From positions 222,053,046 to 222,117,045 of the forward strand of contig JAUPFV010000002.1 of the NCBI GenBank assembly GCA_036936605.1: DNA of 64,000 nt, written 5' to 3'. The first letter of the stretch is position 1; every line of letters starts with the position of its first letter. Position numbers and translations under genes: made by a program. The stretch is from Limnanthes douglasii subsp. nivea (lineage: Eukaryota > Streptophyta > Magnoliopsida > Brassicales > Limnanthaceae). A model generated the notes under the pieces. That model worked only from the letters and a program-made list of their open reading frames with translations. It was not told the origin of the DNA and ran no database searches. Below, one piece after another: positions 23,930-33,739 of this stretch.

Positions 23930-24880
23930 TTTGGCATTCAATCCGATGAACAACCAAATGTATTATTAAATACTCACATTTATCTCAACTCGCACTGAAT
24001 TTTACCCACCAGCCAAAATCCGGCTGCCAAACAGCGGCCACACCACCTCATCACCGGCGCAGTCACCTCTCCGGTTATCTCGATACCGTCGTGGACAGTT
24101 GAAAGGTGGTCGTTTCACACCTGGACAACCGGTTCCGACTACCTTCCCTCACCGCCTCGCTTGGCTGTTTCTTTCAGTTCTCCTTCGCCGCAAGGAAGTT
24201 TTCTTTTTGCTCCTTTGATGTACATCTCCGGCATGCTTCTCTATATGAGCATTGTACTATTTGATGTCGTTCCCATTATCAATCACTGACCAGCGACCGG
24301 CTCCATTTGCTGGAGCCCCCAGGTTTACGCCAAGCTCCGAGCGAAATGAATGCGGACAATTCATCTACGGATGCAGTGAGTTTCCTTGTTATGTTGTTCT
24401 GAAACTTTAGGGATTTAGGTTTCTTTCAATATTCATGTCGTTTTAGGATGTGGGTGTGCTTCATTTAGTCTTATTTTCTGTACTACTTCTTGTCAGCAAC
24501 TATCAATGCAAGCTAAGCTTCTTCTAAATTATGCTTTCGATTTGTCATACTAGGCTTATCAGAGTCAAATGGTTTCTAAATCAGCATCGTCGGTTCGTAT
24601 ACTTCTATGTTGCCTTGATTGTGTAATTCATACACCTCACTCTGGAGAGTTTATTTTCATATTTTAAAATGATTTTTTCCTGGTTATTCCTTGTAAATAT
24701 GCAATGCAGTTGCTGTTGCAGGATATCTTAATGCTACCCTTTTCATTCTGAATTTTCATGTTCACAGCATATGGCGCAATCCTAGGTAATGTATCTCTGA
24801 TTCCGATGCAAAACTAGTTTTTAAACAAGGTCTTGAACACATGGCCTTGGTCTCTCATGTAATCAAATAAGTTGAATGGG
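23930..24880 (+). other. Possible decayed 5' exon region
   Basis: A GC-richer leader (24000-24350) leads to an ATG at about 24347 with a short frame (MNADNSSTDA) that ends at a donor-like CAGTGAGT. Acceptor-like sites follow near 24497 and 24553, the latter before AYQSQMVSKSAS. The family was not recognised, and it is unclear whether this belongs to the AP-4 relic that follows. Confidence 0.25.
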
Positions 24881-24889
24881 TGGTGGTTA

Positions 24890-26710
24890 CTATTTTAGCC
24901 ATATCCAAGACCGTCGCCCCCTCAACGCGAAATTTTCGCAAATACCTCGCTCGCAATGCGCAACAGGTATTTATACAATCCGATTCCCTTCTCTTAATAC
25001 AATTTCTGTTGAATCTATGCGTGGTATGGAATAATTCGACTGTCTGATTCTTATTGACATCCTCCAATTTCGATCAATTCATGCTTCCATCATGCTTTCA
25101 ATCTCTAATCGGACTTTAGTTTTCCTTACGAGATCCATTTTTTGTGTAATCTTTGTTTGTGAACATTGTGGGTTAGACATTAACATTAGAAGTTATGAGC
25201 GTAGGACAATTGTGAGCTTATTTTTAGAAGGTATTGTCAGTTTACAACTATCTTGGTTGAAAATGTTAGCATGAGTCTAGTTTGTTGATTCTGGAAACGG
25301 AGTTAGTATAGTCATTACTAGCATGCATTTTGCAACTTTGCTTCTTTGATCTTGATCATTGACTCCGAATCCTGGAGGGTTCATATATTTGAGGGGTTGA
25401 GCATATTTGCTTATAAGCCATAAGGTTGTTTAGTTTGGCAAGTTTTTTAAGCTTAAAATTCATTAGCATATTGACTCAAAATAAATTTTGAAGCCCAATA
25501 AGCCAAATGCTAAAATTGATTTTTACCTTTTGGACACTAAACAGTCCATGGCTTCTTCTAAAAAACTAGTTTTTAATATTGGCATCTTTATGCAGGGCAC
25601 CAAACTACCCCATGGTATTTTTGTTTAATTAGTAATCAAGCTTCAATTGTGCCTAAAAAGATTGCTAGCTCAACTAGATGTTATTAGCCACCTAGGATTT
25701 TGTTTTATAACTACGTTATTATCTCATATGGCACTAAGTCCTGATATAATATCCGCTTGATGTTAATCGAATTTGTTTAGTGTCTGCCATCCGTTTTATT
25801 TGCCCTTTAACCATTTACGTAACTTAATTTTCCAATTTTTTGTATGACAATGGTGCTCATTTGTGGAACATCCTAACTACAACATTGTATAGAGGCGTTA
25901 TGCGTCACTCTTTTTCTTGGTCGGAGTTGACAACGATGAAGTAAATCTCAAGAACTATTGTTTTGAATGAGAATTTATATATACAACTGTTTCTGTTCAT
26001 ATTGCTTGTGTATAAATAAGGAAATGATATGTATATGTGTGTGTATATATATATATATATAGGTTGTGTGTGTAAATTGTCATGCTTGTGAGCCGTTAAA
26101 TTAGGCAATGTCTATTGATGACATACCCATGCACTCTCCCTTAAATTAGGCAACGTCTATTGATGACATACCCATGCACTCTAGATAATAAGCAAGAAAA
26201 TAAGGTTTGTGGAGTTTTTGAAATATTGAAATGAAGGATTTACAAGTGAGTTATGTGTGATTTTCTTAGATTATTTGACTTGTATAATAAATATCTTTTT
26301 TGTTTAAGTGTTAATACTCTATAACCTTTAAAGGCCAATTATTTCAATCTTGTTTCTTTGTAGACACTTAATATATGTTTTTCTTGTATTGCAGAATGAG
26401 CTTGCCATTTTAGAGTTCATACATCTATTGGTTGAAACCATGGACCGTCATTTTTGGCAACGATGTAAATCTTATGTTTGAGCTTGAAACTTTCGATGAT
26501 AATTTCTGACAATCTCAATCGTATGTTTTAGTTTTCCTTGTGCAAAAAAGTTCATTTTTTATCCATCTACTTTCTGCAGTGAGTTAGACACATCATGTTC
26601 CACTTAGAGAAAGCCCATTTCATGCTGGAAGAAATTATTATGAATGGATGCATTATTGAAACAAGCAATCTAACACTGTAACGGCAATACAACTGATGGA
26701 CAAAGTTTGA
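24890..26710 (+). pseudogene. AP-4 complex subunit sigma, decayed unprocessed copy
   Basis: Four exon remnants in the right order carry the AP-4 sigma sequence. The first (about 24900-24966) ends RKYLARNAQQ at an intact GT donor. The second (25854-25940) reads CSFVEHPNYNIV, a stop in place of Tyr, then RRYASLFFLVGV, and ends at a GTAAAT donor. The third starts after GCAG at 26395 (NELAILEFIHLLVETMD) and then shifts frame. The fourth (26580-26710) has MFHLEKAHFMLEE and MNGCIIETS after a 2-base insertion. The product would be the small chain of the AP-4 adaptor that sorts cargo at the trans-Golgi. The first half of exon 1 is not recognisable. Introns show it is a relict gene copy, not a retrocopy. 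Confidence 0.75.
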
Positions 26711-26714
26711 GGAG

Positions 26715-27690
26715 AAGGTTTAAATTAGGTGCTAGAATATTGTCTTTTAAGTTTATCATAGCCTTGCAACTTTTTCTTTTCAAAGCTGTAAATTATCCGG
26801 TACAATGCTCTATTGTAAAATAAGCTAAAAACAATATAAACCCCTTCGAGTTTTGTAATCTATTTCGTTCTTATGCTATAAATTTCCAACTTTTATTAGA
26901 TAATCTTTTAATTACTAAGTTTTCAGTTGTCATTTTTTTACAGAGGTAATCTAGTAAATTGGATAAGTTTGGTTAAAAGGTCCATCATCATGTAAGTAGC
27001 CCCATTTTAGTCCTAAAACAAATTATAAGCAGCCCCATTTTTAATTAAAATTTTCTTAATGAATAACACTAAATTATAACCTAAAAACATTAACCAGTCC
27101 CAAACCGACTCCAAAATTTGAAACACCCAAGTTTTTCTCTCACCTCTTCTTCTTCTTTATCCCTTCCCTTCTCTTCCATTCAAGAACCACAAAACCTAAC
27201 AAAACTTTAAAAACTCTTCCATTTCAGTGAAGGAAAATCAACTCTACATCTTCATCTACTAAATCAAAGAATGGGCAAAAAAGAATTGTAAGTAGATTCT
27301 TTTTTTATTGGTTTTATGCTTTCATAAGTTTTGAGTTGATTTTGGTAGATTGAAAGCATTTAGGGTGTTAACTAGTTAATTCTAGCTTATATTTGTGTTT
27401 TAATCAAATATTGTTGTGGTTTGGTTTGATTTGTGTTAGAATAAGGTTTTAGGTTTATAGTTTTCTTTATTTATTTTCGACAAAGAACAATGGATTTTTT
27501 GAGTTTTTTTTTTTTTTCAGGCGTTCGTATCCCCATCCGGTTCAAGAACCCACCCTATCAGGTCTGGTGCTTTCATTAGGCGGGGACTAATTTTAATGTT
27601 TTCAGCAAAGTCGTACAATATTCAACAACAAATATCAGCATCTTTCTTGGGATGTTTTATGATCCTGTGTAGAACCACAGTCCTTCCCCT
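26715..27690. other. Interval with a promoter-like leader and a possible micro-exon
   Basis: A CT-rich leader (about 27130-27260) precedes an ATG at 27271 whose frame (MGKKEL) runs into a GTAAGT donor. A polypyrimidine acceptor follows near 27520. The next sequence contains TCTGGTGCTTTCATTAGG (about 27560), like a retrotransposon primer-binding region. No downstream protein was recognised, so this looks like the start of a lost gene joined to repeat DNA. Confidence 0.3.
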
Positions 27691-27699
27691 CCTGACGTT

Positions 27700-28480
27700 G
27701 CGGCTACACAGATCAACCTGTAACCCTAAATCCTCAACATTCTCCACGAACTCCCCAGCTTCTTCTTGATGTCTTTAACACGAACTCCCCAGCTTCTTCT
27801 TGATATCTTTAACACGATCTCAACAGCTGCTTTAGCTTTCATTCTCGGCCGCAAACCCGACATTCTTCAAAAGAGTTTTGATCCTGATCTGCAATTTGTC
27901 AACCAGAATATTTTATTGTAATAAAAGAACCAGCTTGCATTGACATGATCACCTCCTTTTATCCTTTTATAGTATTAGCGAACCACAATTCATTTTCCCA
28001 TGGACCCAAACTGTATGGAAGTTGAAGAAGCCAGAGCTGCCACCACAGGAGGTGCTGATAAAGCTGCTGTTACGACAGAGCAAAGCAAGACCGAATAGCA
28101 AAAGATATAATACTCGAAACTTCCCTCCAGGAACTAATGCTTTGTAGCTGATAAAGATGCAGTTTCTCAAGCATTTGTAACTGCTGCTTATAAACAGACT
28201 GAAAGATATGAAAGAACTCTGCAGTGAAAGGATCAGCAGCAGCTTTAAAGTTTTTAAGCTCTTCCATAGTCTCGACACACTTGCTGCTCCCATCAGCATC
28301 GACTTCATTTTCCTCCTCGAACTGCTTCAAAGCTGGGAGCCCGTTTCAGACATTTTTCCAACTTCATTTTCAGACATTCTTTCAACTTCATTTTCCAGTG
28401 CGCTTGCCTTTTCTAACCGAAACAATCATCTCCAATTAGAGGCCTACCGTGTGATGTTGCCACGTTGGGGTTGATTTAAA
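27700..28480 (-). pseudogene. UPF0496 (At14a-like) family relic
   Basis: The clearest part (28330-28070) reads QFEEENEVD, ETMEELKNFKAAADPFT, EFFHIFQSVYKQQ and LEKL followed by ISSWREVSS, the conserved central block of the plant UPF0496/DUF677 family just before the hydrophobic segment. Upstream, near 28380-28340, there are LKECLKM-like and CLKRAPS-like pieces in another frame. Downstream frames near 28000-27750 still show GPWENELW and DIKKKLG-like residues. A 34-bp tandem duplication lies at 27747-27814. Frameshifts and stops occur throughout. Members are predicted membrane-associated proteins; nothing more can be said of this copy. Confidence 0.7.
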
Positions 28481-28786
28481 GCAAATCCAAATCAATAACA
28501 TAACAGTTTTACAGGTCTGAAAACTATCAAAATCTAGTTAACTAACATCATGACCAGCACAAAGCTTTTAACACTCTAGACAAGAAACAAAGCCCAAACA
28601 AAACCTAACACACACAGCTGAGAACCAACAATGATTTTAAACTAACCATCAGATTTATTAAATTATAGTGACCCTGCCTCCAAATTTGGTTCACAGAAAC
28701 GGAAGACACGCAATAATAAGGTTCTTAACCATTCCTCTCGAGCCTTATCAGTCGTGAAACAAAATAAAGAGAGTGTTGACACTTAC

Positions 28787-29020
28787 CATGAAACCGAGAG
28801 TGATGGAGATAACGACGGTAGTGGCGACGGAGATGGCCAGCAAAAGATTGAGTGATACAGTCATCGAGAACATAGCGAGACGGCTTAAAATCGACGGACC
28901 TGCAATCTGCCATAATTTGTTGGATCGATCAATGTTTTTTTGGTCCTTTGGGATTTGATGACGGAGATCGATTGGTTCTTGTGTCCGACTTTGAGAAATC
29001 GGCGGAGATGAGTGGGACAA
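28787..29020 (-). pseudogene. MATE (DETOXIFICATION-type) transporter, exon 1 relic
   Basis: The frame reads LWQIAGPSILSRLAMFSMTV, then SVATTVVISITLGFM, and ends at a strong donor (ATG then GTAAGTG, boundary at 28787). These flank the first membrane helices of plant MATE antiporters, which export metabolites and toxic compounds. Between them the neighbouring frame holds ITQSFAGHL, the segment expected there, so a deletion has removed part of helix 1-2 and shifted frame. The start is unclear because the frame runs upstream without a good ATG. No later MATE exon was found to the left. The overlapping longer frame to 29343 is not recognised. Confidence 0.6.
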
Positions 29021-29495
29021 TTGTGAAGAGGATATTGACTAATGGTTGTAGATTCTAGAACGGCTATTGAGGATGTCTGTGGCTGTTGAGAGGATATTGA
29101 CAAGGAGACTGGTGAAGATGAGTGGGAGGTTAACATTTGGGATACGAAAGTTGAGTTATCTTTACGGGAAGACGAGGGAGATTCGGTTGAGGGGTTGTAT
29201 TGTATGTCTACCAAACGCGTTGGGTTTGATACCCTAATCGGTTGGGCGTTACCGAGACAGAGGACGCTCAAGTTGAGCTGCAGCCTGCAGGTGAAGATAT
29301 CGTCGCCGGATTTTAAGAATGGGAGAGAAGAGGTATGGTTCACTTCGCGTGTAATGGAAACGGTTCGTCAAGCGGTCTATTTTTATTTAAATATTGAGCC
29401 TCACCTCAGCATCAATTGAACCCATAGACCAAATAAAACAGAAAAATCGTTCAAACCCATCTATATTTAACGCAAACAAATAATAGTAGAATTTT

Positions 29496-29498
<3 letters not shown>

Positions 29499-29533
<35 letters not shown>
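29499..29533. repeat. TA microsatellite
   Basis: About 17 TA units in a row downstream of the ALIS gene. A second, shorter TA run is at about 26046-26060. Confidence 0.9.
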
Positions 29534-29535
<2 letters not shown>

Positions 29536-29677
29536 GTTACTCGCAAGTAACAAACAGAAATAACTCAGAAACAACTCATAATCATATCTGATAGATGAAC
29601 ATGTAAATATAGTATATAAATAGAGAAAATTAAAAACTATAAAACTGTCGAATCATTTTATTTATCTTCTTCAATCA

Positions 29678-31347
29678 TCAGTCACGACGGTCCTCTCTGT
29701 TTCGATTTTTCTTTTTGTTCCACGACAACTGTGAAGGATCTCCAAGTGGTCTGAGAAAATAAAAACTTAGTTAGTTTCCTTCTAAAATATAAACAATTCG
29801 GTAATTTGTTGAATAAGATAACTTCTTACCTAGGACGGTAGAGATAAGTGAGTGTGAGAGCAATGGATAAGACAACACAAACTATGCCAACAGCAATGTA
29901 AGCGTATGCCAGGAAAGAGTGGTTTCCTCCGAGCCAAGTGGCGGTGGCGATCACAAGCTTTTTTTTACCCGAAAAGCTGTAGATGTTGTAGTTGTTTTGA
30001 ATGATCACACTAATTTTGTCTCCTTTTCTCAAATCCGTCTCGATTCGGCCGTATAATTTTCTGAATTTTGACAGAGGTGCGATGCGCATCCAGACCATGA
30101 GATCTTCCTGCTGGCTCAACTGCAAACAAAGCACAGTATTTATGTTTAAACAATACTATATAAATAAAGAATTTATAAATCAACTTAAAAAAGACTTACG
30201 GGTATCGTCGGATCAAGACTACCACCACCTATGAGTGATTCGTTCTGGAAGTTCATAGGATACACGTCTTTTCCAAATCTTTTCTCTCGGTCGCTGGGTA
30301 ACGATATGTTCTTTCGATTGAGGGCCAGTGGTGAACCGTTGCGGGAGAATATATAACTGTCGTTATATAAACTCCACGCAATCAAACCGCACGGGATGAT
30401 TGGTGAAATTGTTCCACTTGTAGTTGTATTGGTGTTTGAAAAGGGTTTACATTCGTGTGTAGTTGTTGCACCCGCTGGACTTCTTAACTGCGCATCGCTT
30501 CTGCTTTTCACATAGCTGAGAAAGACAAGCGGTTAATATTTCTATTAACCTTTATAATTTATTTTAATTTTTATCTAATGGTATTGTAGAATAAGTAATA
30601 TTATCAAATTCTTAAAATTTGATATAAAGTTGAAAGTATACTGTTTGATGTTTTGATAAAACCCCTCCAGCTCATAGTACACGTATATGGGTTGGGTCAT
30701 ATTTTTTGCAACCTAAAAAAAAGAATTATATTAAAAAACTAAATAATAATAATAATATAAACTACAAAAATAATAACATTTTACCGTTAACTCCCTCACG
30801 CATGTTTTGTTCGAAGGGCTCTGTATAAAGTTTATTTTTTGGGTTCGATTGGTTCGGATACTTGGTGGTAAGCATATCGTCTCGTATTCGTCAATAACTT
30901 CGACCACCTTATTTATTAAACGAAACAATGCGTATTAAAATTATATATCATTATAAAATAATAATAAATATTATTTTTAAATTAAAAAAATATCAAATTC
31001 AAAGTCTACCTGATTAGATACTACGAGTAAGTATATTCCAATTAAAATAAAAACCACACCTATGATAAGGTGGGTGAAAATAGCCTGCAAAATATCGTCT
31101 TATAAATCTTATTTATAACATAAATTATAATTAATTAGATAACTTTAAGATTTATACCTTCATGGGAGTCAATATTGGCCGGTGCGCTGACATTGTTTGT
31201 TGATAAAATGTATGATCTGAAAGAAAAAAAAACTCGATTATATATTTAATTAACAATAAATAAAGTTAGAAAAATCAGAAATATATTACATTTGCGCGTC
31301 GCTAAGATGGGTTTCTTCTTTTGCATTGGATTTCGTTTCGGTGCCAT
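29678..31347 (-). CDS. ALIS: ALA-interacting subunit (ALIS; CDC50/LEM3 family), intact, 8 exons
   Basis: Beta subunit of P4-type ATPase lipid flippases, needed for their export and activity. Exons on the minus strand: 31347-31290, 31216-31158, 31084-31010, 30907-30785, 30712-30642, 30515-30200, 30119-29830 and 29750-29678. They join in frame to 354 codons plus stop, the normal family size, and each intron is GT-AG. Seen in the product: a short basic N-terminus, RPILTP (exon 2), membrane helix 1 (exon 3), the large luminal part with Cys residues and TQPIYVYYELEGFYQN (exon 5), YVKSRSDAQL, IIPCGLIAWSLYND and FGKDVYP (exon 6), EDLMVWMR, LYGRI, NNYNIYSFSGKKKLV and helix 2 (exon 7), and a basic tail with LGDPSQLSWN. 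No stop or frameshift was seen, so it is probably functional. The 5' half is duplicated to the right. Confidence 0.9.
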
Positions 31348-31493
31348 GTTACCTGCATGAGTAAATATTATATAAAGTTGTAGAAACTAAAATTTGTTAA
31401 GAAAAAAAAGTGTACAATGAAGCCAATAGATAATCATGTTTTTCTTACTTCTCTGGAAAACTTGTTTTAATTGTTTGAGAATGAATCTTCATC

Positions 31494-31507
31494 TAGTATA
31501 TATAGAT
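31494..31507 (-). promoter_or_regulatory. Candidate TATA box of the ALIS gene
   Basis: The minus strand reads CTATATATACT about 150 bp before the start codon. The same sequence is kept in the duplicated upstream region near 36195. The site is inferred from composition and distance only. Confidence 0.45.
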
Positions 31508-32255
31508 GGATTGTATTATGTAGTTTTCAACCTAATAAATTTTTGTGTGCATAAACTACTTTAAAAATTTGGTAGTTAGTTAGAAAACGGTACTATATAT
31601 TTATGGTTTATGAACATACTTTTTAATTTATGAGAAGTGTTCGTAACTTCTTCGAAATTTCTTACATAATATTTGTGGAAAAGCCGCTATAACTAGTGCC
31701 ACGGTCTATATGTAGGAAAGTGTTCATTGAATTCTTACAGAATATTTATGGAAAAGCTATTATCAATAGTGTATTAATACCACGGCCTATATATAGGAAA
31801 GCATTCATTGAATTCTTGCAACCATTCTTTTTCTTCTATTCGCCAGTGGTTGGTCTTATCTAAAATATTCATATTGAGGGTACTACTTTTATTTAGTTAG
31901 GTTTTCTATAAATAATAATGAGACTTTTATTTTAATTGGATTAGTTTGATAATACAGAAACTCCATTTATTATAATGGGATTAGTGGAAATTGTTCCACT
32001 TGTAGTTGTATTGGTGTTTGAAAAGGGTTTACATTCGTGTGTAGTTGTTGCACCCTTTGGACTTCTTAATTACGCATCGCTTCTGCTTTTCACATAACTG
32101 AGAAAGACAAGGTGTTAATATTTCTATGAATTTTTATTATTTATATTAAATTTTTATCAAATTATCAAATTTATATTATCAAATTCTTAAAATTTATATA
32201 AAATTGAAAGTATACTTTTGATGTTTTGATAAAACCCCTCCGGCCGATAGTACAC

Positions 32256-32979
32256 TACGTTTGGGTTGTTATCGGTCCGGTTCGGTCCTGGTTTTGAACG
32301 GACCGGACCGCTAAGCTTATCGGTTCGGACTGGACCGGACTGCTAAGCTTCCGATTCTACCGAACCGCTAAACTTCCGGTCCGGTCCGAGTTCGGTCCGC
32401 TCCCGTTTCGGTTCGGTTTTGGTCCACTTACAAAAAATAAAACCAATTAAAAATTAATTTTAAATTAATTTTTTATTAAAATAAATGATATAAAAACTAA
32501 AATTTATCTTTGGTTTTCTTAAAAAATTGGTAATTAACTATTAATTTTGGTACTATAATTTATAAAAGAATATATAAATATTATTGGTCCGATTTTTTAT
32601 TGGTTATACCGGTTTATCGGTTTCATCGGTTCGATTCCGTATCGTTTCCATCGGTTTATCGGTTTGATCGGTTCGATTCTTTATCGATCCTATCGGTTCT
32701 ATCGGTTCGGTTTCTAACCGATTTTTTGTTTCGGTTTCATCGGTTCGATTCCGTATCGTTTCCATCGGTTTATCGGTTTGATCTGTTCGATTCCTTATCG
32801 ATCCTATCGGTTCTATCGCTTCGGTTTCTAACCGATTTTTTGTTTCGGTTCCATATCGATTTTCGGTTTTTAGAATGGAACCGCGAACCAAACCGTTAAG
32901 GTTCGGTCCGGTTCTCGGTCTGGTCCTTATCGGTTCGGTCCCGGTCCGGTTTCCGGTTCCGGAGAACCGTTGACAGCCC
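32256..32979. mobile_element. Non-autonomous hAT-like insertion in duplicated ALIS exon 5
   Basis: Comparison with the intact gene shows about 0.72 kb inserted between two copies of TAGTACAC (32248-32255 and 32980-32987), an 8-bp target duplication as made by hAT transposases. The right end, read inward, is GGGCTGTCAACGG. The left end has GGGTTGTTATCGG a few bases inside, so the left limit may be shifted by several bases. The body is dense in GGTTCGGT, ACCGG and ATCGGTT words and has no transposase. Confidence 0.65.
32621..32850. repeat. 114-bp tandem repeat, two units, inside the hAT-like insertion
   Basis: The unit starting TTTCATCGGTTCGATTCCG at 32621 restarts at 32735, a period of exactly 114 bp. 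It contains smaller ATCGGTTYGATT-like repeats. Because 114 is a multiple of three, both strands stay open for about 95 codons; these frames are not genes. Confidence 0.8.
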
Positions 32980-33739
32980 TAGTACACGTATATGGGCTGG
33001 GTCATATTTTTTGCAACCTAAAACAAATTATATTAGAAAACTAAATAATAATAATAATAATAATATAAACTAAAAAAAATAATAACATTTTACCGTTAAC
33101 TCCCTTACGCATGTTTTGTTCTTACGCATGTTTTGTTGGAAGTGCTTTGTATAATGTTTATTTTTTGGGTTCGATTGGTTCGGATAATTGGTGGTAAGCA
33201 TATGGTCTCGTATTCGTCAATAATTTTGACCACCTTATTTATTAAACGAAACAATGCGGATTAAAATTATATATCGTTATAAAATAATAATAAATATTAT
33301 TTTTAAATTAAAAAAAATACCAAATTTAGAGTTTACCTTGATTAGATACTGCGAGTAAGTATATTTCAATCAAAATAAAAACCACACCTATGATAAGGTG
33401 GGTGAAAATAACCTGCAAAATATCCTCTTATAAATCTTATTTATAACATAAATTATAATTGGATAACTTTAAGATTTATACTTTTGTGGGAGTCGATATT
33501 GGCCGGTGCGCTGACATTGTTTGTTGATAAAATGTATGATCTGAAAGAAAAAAAAAGTGATTATATATTTAGTTAACAATAAATAAAGTTTGAAAAATCA
33601 GGAATATATTACATCTGCGTGTCGCTAAGATGGTTTTCTTCTTTTGCATTGAGTTTCGTTTCGGTGCCATGTTACCTGCATGAGTAAATATTATATAAAG
33701 TTGAAACTAAAATTTGTTAAGAAAAAAAAGTCTACAATG

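Larger units (their letters stand above)
31985..33670 (-). pseudogene. Partial tandem duplicate of the ALIS gene (exons 1-5 and part of 6)
   Basis: Sequence matching 30402 rightwards restarts at about 31985, directly after the upstream region of the intact gene. It holds the first part of exon 6 (31985-32095), exon 5 split by a DNA transposon (32256-32979), then exons 4, 3, 2 and 1, with a start codon kept at 33670. The 3' part of exon 6 and exons 7-8 are missing. Exon 6 carries changes such as a Pro/Phe swap and an Asn/Tyr change, and exon 4 has a small inserted repeat near 33120. It cannot make a complete subunit. A short transcript from its own promoter copy is possible. Confidence 0.85.

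Noticed and set aside
27271..27290. MGKKEL micro-exon as a gene start
   Set aside because: Leader and donor look plausible, but no following exon could be linked to it, so no gene is called.
28885..29343. 152-codon minus-strand ORF as a separate gene
   Set aside because: Its end overlaps the MATE relic in another frame and the rest is Ser/Pro/Gln-rich with no domain; no independent support.
32600..32899. Long open frames on both strands (about 95 codons each)
   Set aside because: The 114-bp repeat is a multiple of three and low in stops on both strands, so the frames are a by-product of the repeat.
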